From NCBI GenBank assembly GCA_025769875.1, contig JAGFNK010001151.1, positions 1 through 14,228 on the forward strand: DNA of 14,228 nucleotides, given 5' to 3'. How positions within the stretch are numbered: the first letter of the stretch is position 1; every line of letters starts with the position of its first letter. Position numbers and translations under genes: made by a program. The notes under the pieces were generated by a model. It was not told the DNA's origin and searched no databases. It saw only the letters and a program-made list of their open reading frames with translations. This DNA is from Russula earlei (taxonomy: Eukaryota > Basidiomycota > Agaricomycetes > Russulales > Russulaceae). Below, one piece after another: positions 1 through 8,310 of the stretch.

Positions 1-411
1 AAAATGGCCACTAGAACATTCAGTGGAATCACGAACCCGGTGCACTTTTTCTTTTTTCTTTTCACTTTTCACACACTTGCTCATCCTCTCCTTCCCACAT
101 ACACAGTTCCCTGTTGGGCTCAAGGCAATGTGCTTATTGCCCTCATGGGCAGCGCTCTCCCGCCCACTGGCACCCATTCCCCTGCAGTGGGTGACCATGA
201 CGACTCAGCTGTGGATATGACGACCTCACAATGGCCATGACCAGCGTGCGTTTTTTTGTTTTCATTTCTATACAGTTTTTGATTTTTTCTTTTCCTCTCC
301 AGCTCCTATACATGCCAGTTCCCAAGCACACGGTGTTCCTCTCCCCTCCCCTCTGCTCCGGTTGACCCATGCCGCCAAAGGGGCCTCCTGTGAGTGACAG
401 GTCAACGCGGC

Positions 412-545
412 GCATGGACGCAGCCATTCGCATGCCAAAAAGGGCCGTTCTTGCCACTTTCAAATCCCTTGCGCGGGCGCATGGACGCAGCCATTCGCAC
501 GCCAAAAAGGGCTGTTCTTGCCACTTTCAAATCCCTCGCGCGGCC
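412..545. repeat. 67-bp tandem duplication (two copies)
   Basis: Copy 1 spans 412-478 and copy 2 spans 479-545, both beginning GCATGGACGCAGCCATTCGC. I count four differences by eye. Three are C/T transitions at CpG positions (CACG/CATG, CCGT/CTGT, TCGC/TTGC), with the T in different copies. The fourth is a G/C change next to the end. A much more diverged relative lies at about 2070-2137. It is probably a fragment of a degenerate repeat family rather than a coding or regulatory unit. Confidence 0.85.
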
Positions 546-681
546 ATGGCCAATGACCCACGCTGTCACGGTAACAAGCCGTGTCAGTTCTCAAGCGTGA
601 AGATGAATCAATGATAGAGTTGTGTTCAAGAAATGGGCCAGTTCCCATGTATAGAGAGTAAGGATCCCTGCAGTGGTTGAA

Positions 682-1330
682 GTGTTTTATGCTAACAGAT
701 TATGGCCAATAGACCCTTCCTAGTACGACTCGGTCTGTTGAGAAGCTAGGGTAAGTTTGTAATGGGATAGACTAAGGCTGGTTCCACTAGCTATATGCGT
801 TCAAGTCTGTCAGAGACCTTGAACAACACAGAGAGAGTAGAGGAAGGTAGGTCTTAAAGGAGGAGAGCTCTTCTCAGTGGAGTGAAGAGAGACTCTTAGG
901 GAAGGAAGGGATAGGTAGAGTAGATGGTAGTTGGTGTGTGTGAAGAGTTGGTGAGATAGAGATGTGGATGTGGTTTGAGGATTAGGAGTGAAGTGGGTTG
1001 CAGGCGAATATGTTGGACAGGAGTAGGTTGGATTCTACAAGAGACCAAGCTTAGGGCTTTGGTCACAAAGTACTGAGCTTATATATACAGGAGAAGCACA
1101 GCAATAGCTGCGCTTTGACTGTGCTACTAGTATAGTAGGAGTCATAATAAGTAGGAGTCATAGGAATGAGGCCACGAATGAGTCAGAACCAAGTAACTGT
1201 GCTGCACAGTAAGTGCGCAGCATTGCACAGTCGAAACTAAGAAGCAAATATAAATGGAAAGAGAACCAAACAAAGGGAAAGTAACAGCAATCCAGTGTTA
1301 CCTGGATGTGTATGGATCACATGATAACAC
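682..1330 (-). repeat. Possible solo LTR, minus orientation
   Basis: This is a candidate only. Read on the minus strand it has LTR-like architecture: a start resembling TGTTATCATGTG near 1328, a TATATATAAG box at about 1078-1087, a pyrimidine-rich downstream half (the GA-rich plus strand at 820-1010) and a possible end near 682-690. The U3-like part carries a 16-bp-spaced direct repeat GTAGGAGTCATA (1135-1146, 1151-1162) and a TGAGTCA site (1179-1185), the core recognised by Gcn4/AP-1-type bZIP factors. Its general plan is like that of the gypsy LTR at 7468-8295, but I see no sequence similarity, so it would be a different family. I could not find a clean target-site duplication, and both ends are uncertain. 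Confidence 0.35.
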
Positions 1331-1333
1331 AGA

Positions 1334-1364
1334 AGAGATCACAAGACATAAGAGATCACAAGAC
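1334..1364. repeat. Short direct repeat, 14 bp, period 17
   Basis: AGAGATCACAAGAC occurs at 1334-1347 and again at 1351-1364, just right of the possible solo LTR. The second copy runs on into CAGT, giving the 14-base word shared with 3102-3115. Confidence 0.6.
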
Positions 1365-1747
1365 CAGTAAGTAAAGGGACGTACGAAAGCAAGCAGTCCA
1401 TAGCGAAAGGTAAGAAGTAAACGTAAAAGGAAAATGGTGTAACACATGCTCCTGGCCAGCAACCATGCTTTTTCTGTACCACCAGCGTGTGCGAGAAGCG
1501 AGGGGCCATGCGACCAGTACCCCTATCATCTTCTCCTTCCTCCCCTCCCTTCTCCTCGCACCTTCCTCTCCTCCCTCCTCCTGTCTGCTACCTGTCAACG
1601 CAACGGTCATCATGCTCACACCGCGTGATCGCGATTGCCTTTGCAAACACGTTCTCCCGACAAACCGGTGCACCCCAAAATGAAGGCCAAATGGTCCTGC
1701 CCAATGCCACTGTGTTCTGGCTTTCAGGTACTTTTCTTTCATTTTCC

Positions 1748-1877
1748 CTTTCTTTTCTTTTCTTTCTTTTCTTTTCTTTTCTTTTCTTTTCTTTCTTTTC
1801 TTTTCTTTTCTTTTCTTTTCTTTTCTTTTCTTTTCTTTTCTTTTCTTTTCTTTTCTTTTCTTCTTTTCTTTTCTTTC
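1748..1877. repeat. (TTTTC)n pentanucleotide microsatellite
   Basis: There are roughly 25 copies of TTTTC with occasional TTTC interruptions, giving an almost pure pyrimidine strand of about 130 bases. The Lys/Glu/Arg-rich frame on the minus strand and the Phe/Ser/Leu frames on the plus strand here are artefacts of this tract. Long mirror-symmetric polypyrimidine tracts of this kind can adopt triplex structures and vary in length; neither can be tested from the sequence alone. Confidence 0.95.
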
Positions 1878-3550
1878 ATGTTCTCGCCTCTGTCTGTGAC
1901 TCACATTCCATCTGGCCTTATTTACCCCGTGCGTGCATGTGTGCGTTTTTCCATTCCTTTCCTGTTCTGCATTTTTTTTTCTTTCGCTTTTCTCTTTTTC
2001 CTCTCTTTTACTTTGCACTGTGCTAATCCATGTCTTCCAGCTCTAGGTCATGCGGTGTGCATGTACACGGCCATTTGCAGGCCCACAAAAGGCCATTCTC
2101 CTGGTTTCCAAATCCCTCACACCATCCTGGCCAGTGATGACCAGTGACAATGGTTTTTGATGGATTGGACAACGTGGGTAAGCCGCAGTACCGATGCCGC
2201 TCCCCCCTCTTGCTTTCCTTCCCTGCCCTTCCTTCCTTCGTGCGTGTGGTCCCGTGCCTCTGCCTTTGCCATCAGAAGACCCTTGCCCATGCTGCTTTCT
2301 TCTTCTCAGACACTGGATGTCTGCCTCCGTGCTGCCATACCACCATCAAGCTAGGCCCCAAATGACAAGTCAGTCAAATGTTCCCACAATCAGGGATTTT
2401 CGCACTTGACTGGCATGCCTTTTTGTTTTCATGTTCTCTCAATCTCTTATACCTCTTCCTTCCCTCAGTGCAACAGCCCATTCACAGTGACAGCATGGCC
2501 AGGGCCGAACCCAGTGAGCTTCCTTTTTTTCTTTCTTTGCTTTTCACTCGCTCTTTCTAACAGCAACAGGCAGTCGTGTTTGCGCTGTGTATGACCGTGA
2601 CTGTGACCACGGAATGACACAAGCAGCCACCGTGAGTGTTCCCGCACACGTTGACCAGGTACATTATTCCTTTTCTTTTCTGACAGCTCTCTCTCTCATA
2701 CTCTCTGCCCTCTCTTCAAGTGCTCCAAGCTCCCTCCATATGCGATGGTACAATCCCCACACTCGACACTTGGTTGGCAAGAAACGTGCATTTTCTCGCA
2801 TGCGTGATTGTCATGCGTTAAGCTATGTGCGTGCTGTCTCCCCTCTCCACAGTCTCCAACCATCCCCTCCTTTGGACGCGGCCCTCACCAGCCACATTAG
2901 GAACGAGGCCATGGTTGGGGAATTGTGGCCCTCCGCCAAGCCTGTGTATGACATGTCCATGGTTGGCTCAGTCACGAGGGCGACATGCAAGACATGGCAC
3001 ACTGTGACACATGCGTATTCCTGTGTCCAGGGATTTTTGCGCTTGATGGGCGTGCATCTTTTCGTGTTCGTTTTCGCGGGTCCTCTCTCTCCATGCCTGT
3101 TATCACAAGACCAGTCAGGCATGACTACCTGCCTCCCTGGACAAACAAGTCACATCCCTGGCTCATCTGGAACAGGATTTGCATGTTAGTTTTTTTCGTT
3201 TTCGTTGCTTGCGTTCTCTAACTTTTTTCTTTATTTTCCTCTCCTCCAGTCAGCTCGGCCTCGACTGGCTTACTGTCATGTGGATTCTGGCGTGCGCAAT
3301 TTTCGAACTGTGCAGTTTTTCCTTTTCTTTTCCACATGTTTGAAACCCTGATTTGCAGACAACATGGGTTTCCCTGTCCCCTGTGCGTGATATTTACGCA
3401 ACTTTGTTAACCTCCCCATGCATGGCCTTGCGTGCATGATCAGCATTTTCGAGCGTCTCACGATGCAGGGCTGCCGTCCACCCTGCCTCCCTTACTCCTG
3501 CCTCCATAGTCTTTTGCAATATTTATGGGATGTAATTTACTTCCTGCTCA

Positions 3551-3558
3551 TATAAATA
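3551..3558 (+). promoter_or_regulatory. TATA box, probable Helitron gene promoter
   Basis: A perfect TATAAATA lies about 420 bases before the proposed start codon at 3977. It is followed by CT-rich leader sequence. The distance to the ATG is explained if the leader is spliced (see the leader entry). The assignment rests on motif and position only. Confidence 0.4.
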
Positions 3559-3579
3559 TAAGACTTTGCATAAAATGAT

Positions 3580-3976
3580 GTTAGTGTCTGGATTCTGTTT
3601 AGATGGAGCTGGGGTGTGTGCATGTGTGCTGTGGTTCATGGCGTAAGGTGTAGCGGTTGCAGGGCCGGTTAACTGGGCCGGGCTGCACGCGACACGGAAC
3701 TTGGGCTCTGGGGACATAAACAGGTGCTTGCCTGTTGGTGCTGCGGAAATCTTACCTCTGCCTCCAACCATCATCCTCTGCCTCCACTGAACAGTCCAGT
3801 TTCTCTACAAAGTGAGTCCCCCACTTTCTGGGCAGCTGCATATTTTTTTAAATATGTTTTTCAGTCACTCACAACCCTTCAACTTCCACCCTTTTCAACA
3901 ATCAACAAGGTATGTTTACTATGTTTTAATTACAGCATTGCTGATGGTGATGGTCCTGTCTCTTTTATTAGCCCCC
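3580..3976 (+). other. Probable spliced 5' leader of the Helitron gene
   Basis: Two intron-like segments are visible: 3812-3864 (GTGAGT to TTTTTCAG, 53 bp) and 3910-3971 (GTATGT to TATTAG, 62 bp). They match the size of the four coding introns downstream. Joining across the second leaves the proposed ATG a few bases after the acceptor. Short upstream ATG-stop frames occur in the unspliced leader, for example near 3569. No protein homology is available in this stretch, so the leader structure is inferred from splice signals alone. Confidence 0.4.
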
Positions 3977-6900
3977 ATGTCTAACACTCCTCCCACATCT
4001 CCTCAACAATCTCAGGCTGCTGCACGTCAAACTGAGCGTGCCAGTCGCACTTTGGGCAGTCCTGAACAGCGTAGGACACCTGCTGGCACATCAACTGCCA
4101 GACAACCTGTTCAATTTCAAGGACAAGTCTATCATCACTTACCAGCTAATTTGGCTGCTCAAGTGGCTGCCCTTCAACCAATGCCTGCTCCTCCACAGCA
4201 TTATGGACAAACCTCTGCCACTTCTCTCCTTGCCCCTCCCCCTGTAAGTCAACTTCATCTCAAAATAGGCTTTTTTCAATAATGACTATGAGTTGCAGAT
4301 TATTACAAGGTCACATTCTGCTGCCCCTGGCTCTGGCTCTGGCTCTGGCTCTGGCTCTGCTGCTGCTGCTGTCTATAGATCTGGCTCTGGCTCTCTGTCC
4401 ACTCCTGATCTTACTACTAACCCACCTCTTCCTCATTCCAATAGACAGTATCAGTATTTGCCAGCTGACTTGGCTGCTCAGCTTGCTGCCCTTCCTCCTC
4501 CACTGCAAAGAGGTCATCATGTCCCTGCTTCTGTAAGTTTTAATCATCTAAAATAGTTTATTAAATATTAACTTGCCTTACTATAGACTATTTCAATGGC
4601 CCCAATCCCTTTTGGGCCTTCATCCATGTCAAGATTTCCTGTTAATCAGGCTTCTATTCCTGTTCCTGCCTTTCCTGTCCCTGTCCCTCCTCATTCTTCT
4701 AATAGGCAGTATCCCAACCTGCCAGCTAACTTGGCTGCTCAGCTTGCTGCTCTTTCTTCTCCACAATTGAGAGGTCATCATGTTTCCACTCATGTAAGCT
4801 TGATTATATGAGATTATATATATTTCAGCTAAATGGCTTGCATGACTATAGGCAAATCCAACTGCTGCTATCCTTTCTGGCCCTTCTTCTATGGCTCCTG
4901 CTCCTGCTCCTGCTCCTGCCCCTCCCACTCCTTCCCCTCCTTCTTCCCCTGTTCCTTCCCCACCTCCTTCTCCATCCTCTGCTCCTCCAAGCCCTCTTCC
5001 TTATCCTCATGCCCAAGTTTATCCAGAAGATCCCTTGCCTGTAAGTTTCTATTCTTTAAAGGAAAACTATATACCTAATAAAATATTATAGCAACCTCAG
5101 CTGCCACCCCCTCAAGCCATGCCAATGGCACGACGTCCTTTTGATCCTACATGGGCCATTCATGATCTTAAGGACTTGACCATCCAATGCTCTTTCTGCA
5201 AGGCACTCCATTGGCTAGATGAGTGCCTTACCAACTCATCTAAAAGGACCCCCAAGTTTGGCATGTGTTGCTTGAGTGGCAAGATTGCCCTTCCTGCTCT
5301 TCATCCATGTCCCCCTGAGCTTTACAACCTCCTCACTGGCCAAGATCCCACTTCTAAAGCATTTCGCCTTCATATTCTCTCTTATAATAATGCTTTGGCC
5401 TTTACCTCAGTGGGAAGACAAGTGGATCATTCTGTTAATCAAGGACAAGGGCCTTGGGTCTTTAAGCTTCATGGGGAGCTCATTCACAGAATTGGGTCTC
5501 TTTTGCCACCAGAGGGACCTGATGCTGCTGCCCCTTCTTATGCTCAACTCTACATTTATGACCCTGACCAGGCCCTCAATATGCGCATGGCCCATCCTGC
5601 CAACTCTCACTTGCATCAGAACACCATGCAAACTCTTCAGGACATGCTCTATCGCTCTCATGCTGCAGTCCAGAAGTTCAAGCAGGCTTATGAGTTGACT
5701 CACCACCTTCCTAGAGAGCAAGACTGCACTCTCTCACTTCACTTTGATGCTGCATGTGATAGGCATCGCTATAATGCCCCTGATGCTGCCATCAATGAGA
5801 TTGCAGCCATTATTCCAGGTGATGGGGATGAGCCTAGGCATTCACAAGATATCATCTTACACCTTAGGGAGGGCCCTCTACAGCGCATCTCTGATACCCA
5901 TCCTTTCTACCCCTCACTCAGATATGTCTTGCTTTTTCCCACTGGCCAGTTAGGATGGTTCCCAAACATCCCTTATCAAAATGTCCAAGGTGGCCCTGCT
6001 CAGAGGAAGTGTGTTTCCTTGGCTCAATTTCATCGCTATCGGCTTCATATTCGCCCTCATCTCTCTGACTCTCATCACATCTTCCTCTCTGGCAAACTCT
6101 TTCAAGTGTATGCCTGTGAGGCATGGGCAGTTGCAGAGCAGTATCGCCTTAACTTCATCAGGATGAATCAAAACAAGCTCAGGGTGGAGATCTATAAGGG
6201 TCTGGCAGATGCTGTTGCTGCCAATGTTGATGTTGACAGGGACCAACTAGGCAAGAGATTCATCCTTCCCTCCAGCTTCTCTGGCAGCACCAGAAACATG
6301 CAGCAGCATCTCCAAGATGCCTTGGCCATCAACCGCTTCTATGGTGGGGGTGACCTCTTCATCACCATGACTGCCAATCCCTCTTGGCCTGAGGTTCACT
6401 CTGCTCTCCTTCCTGGGCAGACTGCCAATGAGCACCCTGACTTGGTGGTCAGAGTCTTTCATGCCAAGCTCAGGTCCCTCATCAATGACATCAAGGCTGG
6501 CTTGCTGGGTGATTGGGCAGCTCACCTTTACACCATAGAGTTTCAGAAGAGGGGCCTCCCCCATGCCCACATCATTGTCTTCCTTCAGCCCCACTCCAAG
6601 TTGCGCACCCCTGACCAGATTGACAGTCTCATGTCTTCTGAGTTCCCAGAAGACAATCCTGAGCTGCTTGAACTCATCAAGAAGTTCATGGTTCACAGGC
6701 CCTGTGGCAACCAGAACAGGAATTCCCCTTGCATGGTGAATGGCTCATGTTCCAAGGGTTTTCCTAAGCCCTTTAGGGAGGAGACTTCTGTGACTGAGGA
6801 CTCTTATGCGCGCACCAGGAGGAGGGACACTGGCCATGCTCATCTCATTGGTGGCAAGGAGATCACAAACCAATGGGTGGTCTGTCATTCCCCTTTTCTC

Positions 6901-7488
6901 ATCTGGAAGTACAGGTGTCACATCAATGTGGAGTCTGTTGCCTCTGTCAAGGCTCTCAAGTACATCTACAAGTATGTCTACAAGGGCCATGACAGGACCA
7001 CTATGCAGTTTGGCAGGTGCATGGATGAGGTCAAGCTCTACTTGGATGCAAGATATGTCAGCAGCTGTGAGGCAGTGTGGAGACTCTTTCTCTTTGAGCT
7101 GCAGGAGCAGGTTCCCAATGTGGTGCGCCTCCAGGTCCATCTTCCTGATCAGCACAGTGTTGTCTACAATCCTCAAGTTCTTGAGGAAGTCCCAAATAAG
7201 CCCACCACACTCACTGGATGGTTTGAGGCCAATGCTGCTGCTCCAGAGGGCTCTGACATTCTGGATCTTCTCTACCAAGATTATCCCTCCAAGATGGTCT
7301 GGAACAAAAGCACTCATAGGTGGACTCCAAGGGACAGGGGCTTTGCTATTGGGAGGATGTTCCATGCTCACCCTACTTCTGGAGAGCGCTTCTACCTGCG
7401 CCTCCTTCTCACCTCTGTCAAGGGTGCAACCTCCTTTGAACACCTTTGCTCATTTGAAGGCACTCTCTGTCAAGACACGTACTGCTGA
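3977..7488 (+). CDS. Helitron Rep protein (HUH endonuclease), C-terminally truncated
   Basis: Helitron Rep nicks and joins single-stranded transposon ends through paired tyrosines and a metal-binding HUH motif. I propose five coding exons: 3977-4243, 4299-4532, 4587-4793, 4852-5040 and 5092-7488, about 1097 residues before the stop, all joined in phase 0. Exons 1-4 are low-complexity (Gly-Ser, Ala-Pro, Pro-Ser) with repeated LPANLAAQLAAL-like modules. In exon 5, counting from the ATG at 5119, a Cys/His cluster (C24, C27, H31, C36, C50, C51) opens the conserved part, FITMTANPSWPE is at 414-425, the HUH pair H482/H484 follows, a Cys-rich finger spans 529-544, and the paired tyrosines Y615/Y619 sit in KYIYKYVYKG. 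These match the Helitron_like_N family. The protein stops after SFEGTL in LTR-derived sequence, so the helicase domain is lost; the last few residues and the TGA belong, or may belong, to the LTR. Exon structure is inferred from splice motifs and frame continuity. Confidence 0.85.
4244..4298 (+). other. Intron 1 of the Helitron coding region (55 bp)
   Basis: The donor is CCT|GTAAGT and the acceptor TTGCAG|ATT, with a plausible branch region around ATGACTAT. It lies between complete codons (phase 0). Both flanking exons are open in the joined frame, while the intron contains an in-frame stop soon after the donor. Confidence 0.75.
4327..4397 (+). repeat. Coding GGCTCT/GCT microsatellite (Gly-Ser, Ala runs)
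   Basis: Tandem GGCTCT hexamers followed by GCT triplets encode a Gly-Ser run, four alanines and a second short Gly-Ser run in exon 2. Length changes in multiples of three or six would be tolerated. A similar GCTCCT run (about 4891-4920) encodes Ala-Pro repeats in exon 4. Confidence 0.85.
4533..4586 (+). other. Intron 2 of the Helitron coding region (54 bp)
   Basis: The donor is TCT|GTAAGT and the acceptor ACTATAG|ACT, with an AT-rich interior and a TATTAAC branch-like motif. Phase 0; in-frame stops inside require its removal. Confidence 0.8.
4794..4851 (+). other. Intron 3 of the Helitron coding region (58 bp)
   Basis: The donor is CAT|GTAAGC and the acceptor GACTATAG|GCA. Phase 0. An alternative acceptor at TTTCAG (about 4824-4829) would add an in-frame or shifted segment, but the distal site gives uninterrupted frame continuity. 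Confidence 0.75.
5041..5091 (+). other. Intron 4 of the Helitron coding region (51 bp)
   Basis: The donor is CCT|GTAAGT and the acceptor ATTATAG|CAA, with a CTAATA branch-like motif. Phase 0. It joins the Pro-rich exon 4 to the conserved Rep exon. Confidence 0.8.
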
Positions 7489-7787
7489 TCACTAAGGACT
7501 CAGGAGCAGGTGGGCAGGGGTCGGAACAGATGGTACGCGGCGTAAACAGCGTTGAACAGGAGGACGAGCCAAACGACTAGAAGATACCAGATGGGGACTG
7601 GTACGTGTTGCAGGAGGCAGAGGCGAAGAGTAGAGGCCAGTGCAGCGAAGGACTTTAAACAAGGCGGTCGTTGAAGAGTACCTTGAAGACAAGGGAAGGC
7701 TTTAGACTGAGCAGTCGCAGGGGAGTACCCAGGAAGTGGAGAGTATCACAAATGGACAGTCTGACGACTGCCATGCTTCATTTGGGC

Positions 7788-7794
7788 TTATATA
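7788..7794 (-). promoter_or_regulatory. TATA box of the gypsy LTR
   Basis: On the minus strand the LTR reads TGTATATAAGC about 500 bases from the U3 start, in the usual position for an LTR promoter; transcription would start near 7755-7765 and proceed towards lower coordinates. Confidence 0.6.
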
Positions 7795-7930
7795 CAGTGT
7801 ACAGGGTCGATTACAAAGCACTGGGACTATTCTAGACTCTTTGGTACCATCCAATAGGACTACAGAGGCATAAACTTGCTTATGCCAAGTTTCAGGCTTA
7901 CTGAGCGCATTACTGATCATTGTGGAGCGA

Positions 7931-8031
7931 TGACATCATTATGATGTCACTGTGGGGCGCTTAGTGAGCCTATGAGGTCACTGTGGAGTCGCTCAGTCAG
8001 CCATGATGTCATTGGAGCCTTGATGATGTCA
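7931..8031 (-). promoter_or_regulatory. Tandem U3 repeats around ATGATGTCA
   Basis: ATGATGTCA or ATGAGGTCA starts at 7941, 7972, 8003 and 8023 (spacings 31, 31 and 20). The first three are followed by related CACTGTGGGG, CACTGTGGAG and TTGGAG text. The first copy forms a near-perfect palindrome, TGACATCAT-T-ATGATGTCA, at 7931-7949. TGATGTCA differs by one base from the CRE site TGACGTCA, so bZIP binding is a reasonable guess. Repeats of this kind upstream of an LTR TATA box commonly act as enhancers; that role here is inferred. Confidence 0.55.
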
Positions 8032-8295
8032 GATGATTTATGCAACAGTTTCTAAGAGTTTGTGCCGCTGTTTCGGGTCCATGGTGGCTGGGTGGCCATG
8101 TGGCTGCCACGCGATGATTACCCGATTAGGAAACCGGTGCCTGGTCGTGTTAGAGTGCTTTTGCAATAGCAATATCTTGTACCACAGGAGGGATAGCCCA
8201 GAAAATGGAAGGGAGTCGGCAATGCAAAGTGAGAGAGGTCTTTCTTGAGTAAAATAGGACAATTCTTGGCCAGGACTTGGCCTTGGTTCATAACA

Positions 8296-8310
8296 TTCAT
8301 CCCCTCTTTA
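8296..8310 (-). other. Polypurine tract before the 3' LTR
   Basis: On the minus strand the bases TAAAGAGGGGATGAA abut the LTR start TGTTATGAACC. This is the plus-strand DNA priming site of a retrotransposon. The pol frame ends at 8543, leaving about 230 bases of 3' untranslated sequence (8311-8542) in which I see no further gene. Confidence 0.8.

Larger units (their letters stand above)
1..3540. other. Non-coding, repeat-rich intergenic tract
   Basis: I see no convincing gene here. Open frames in this stretch are short, overlap on several frames and consist of Phe/Ser/Leu runs produced by pyrimidine tracts. The sequence alternates between T- or CT-rich stretches (for example about 250-302, 1735-1880, 1960-2010, 2420-2470, 3190-3250) and short pieces rich in TGAC, GACCA and CCATGG words. 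Some pieces recur in diverged form. Positions 2391-2420 resemble 3028-3057, and 2070-2137 resemble the 67-bp unit at 412-545. The word ATCACAAGACCAGT occurs at 1355-1368 and 3102-3115. This fits an old, decayed repeat family with no coding role that I can identify. Separate sub-features are listed for the clearer pieces. Confidence 0.6.
4130..4793 (+). repeat. Three exon-borne copies of an LPANLAAQLAAL module
   Basis: Copies of the module occur in three successive exons: YHHLPANLAAQVAAL (4130-4174), NRQYQYLPADLAAQLAAL (4440-4493) and NRQYPNLPANLAAQLAAL (4701-4754). The second and third continue to RGHHV directly before their donor sites. The 93 bases from AAT to the exon end are the same length in exons 2 and 3, with about 72 of 93 identical by my hand count. 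Since the flanking introns are all phase 0, whole-exon duplication keeps the frame. The module reads as a short Ala/Leu-rich potential helix; I do not recognise a named domain. Confidence 0.8.
3551..7467 (+). mobile_element. Helitron, 5' portion, interrupted by a gypsy element
   Basis: The segment carries the promoter, leader and Rep half of an autonomous Helitron, a rolling-circle DNA transposon. The left terminus (expected to begin with TC after a host A) could not be located, so the left boundary given is simply the TATA box. The right part, with the PIF1-like helicase, the 3' hairpin and the CTRR terminus, is missing: the reading frame runs directly into the LTR of a minus-strand Ty3/gypsy element, and no Helitron sequence reappears at the right end of the window. 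The reading frame up to that point shows no nonsense codon or frameshift, which suggests the Helitron was relatively young when interrupted. Confidence 0.8.
7468..8295 (-). repeat. 3' LTR of the gypsy element
   Basis: In minus-strand orientation the LTR starts TGTTATGAACC at 8295, directly after the polypurine tract, which fixes this boundary well. The other end is best placed at 7468, where the plus strand reads TGTCAAGACAC, an imperfect inverted match to the start. An alternative end is at TGATCACT (7486). With the first choice the LTR is about 828 bp. It contains a TATA box (7788-7794) about 500 bases from its start and tandem U3 repeats (about 7931-8031). The second LTR is not in the window. 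Confidence 0.8.

Noticed and set aside
412..545. CRISPR-like or regulatory array
   Set aside because: There are only two directly adjacent copies with no spacers; a simple tandem duplication explains it.
1356..2018. 220-residue minus-strand frame rich in Lys, Glu and Arg
   Set aside because: It is the translation of the (TTTTC)n tract on the opposite strand; its flanks have no domain, and the run is open only because of the repeat.
1487..2147. Plus-strand frames of 170-179 residues resembling a hydrophobic membrane protein
   Set aside because: The Phe/Ser/Leu stretch comes from the same pyrimidine tract in two overlapping frames; neither has a natural start context or conserved domain.
2587..3189. 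200-residue plus-strand frame
   Set aside because: Its composition follows the surrounding degenerate repeat text, competing frames overlap it on both strands, and no domain is recognisable.
4282..5078. Leu/Pro-rich alternative frames across the small Helitron exons
   Set aside because: They run through intron sequences or arise from GGCTCT and GCTCCT repeats in other frames; the phase-0 spliced frame explains the region better.
6745..7443. Minus-strand 232-residue and plus-strand 229-residue frames within the Helitron exon
   Set aside because: They are shadows of the Rep reading frame, which carries all the conserved motifs.
7486..8295. Similarity between the gypsy LTR and the candidate solo LTR at 682-1330
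   Set aside because: Only the general plan and a TATA box are shared; I found no extended common sequence.
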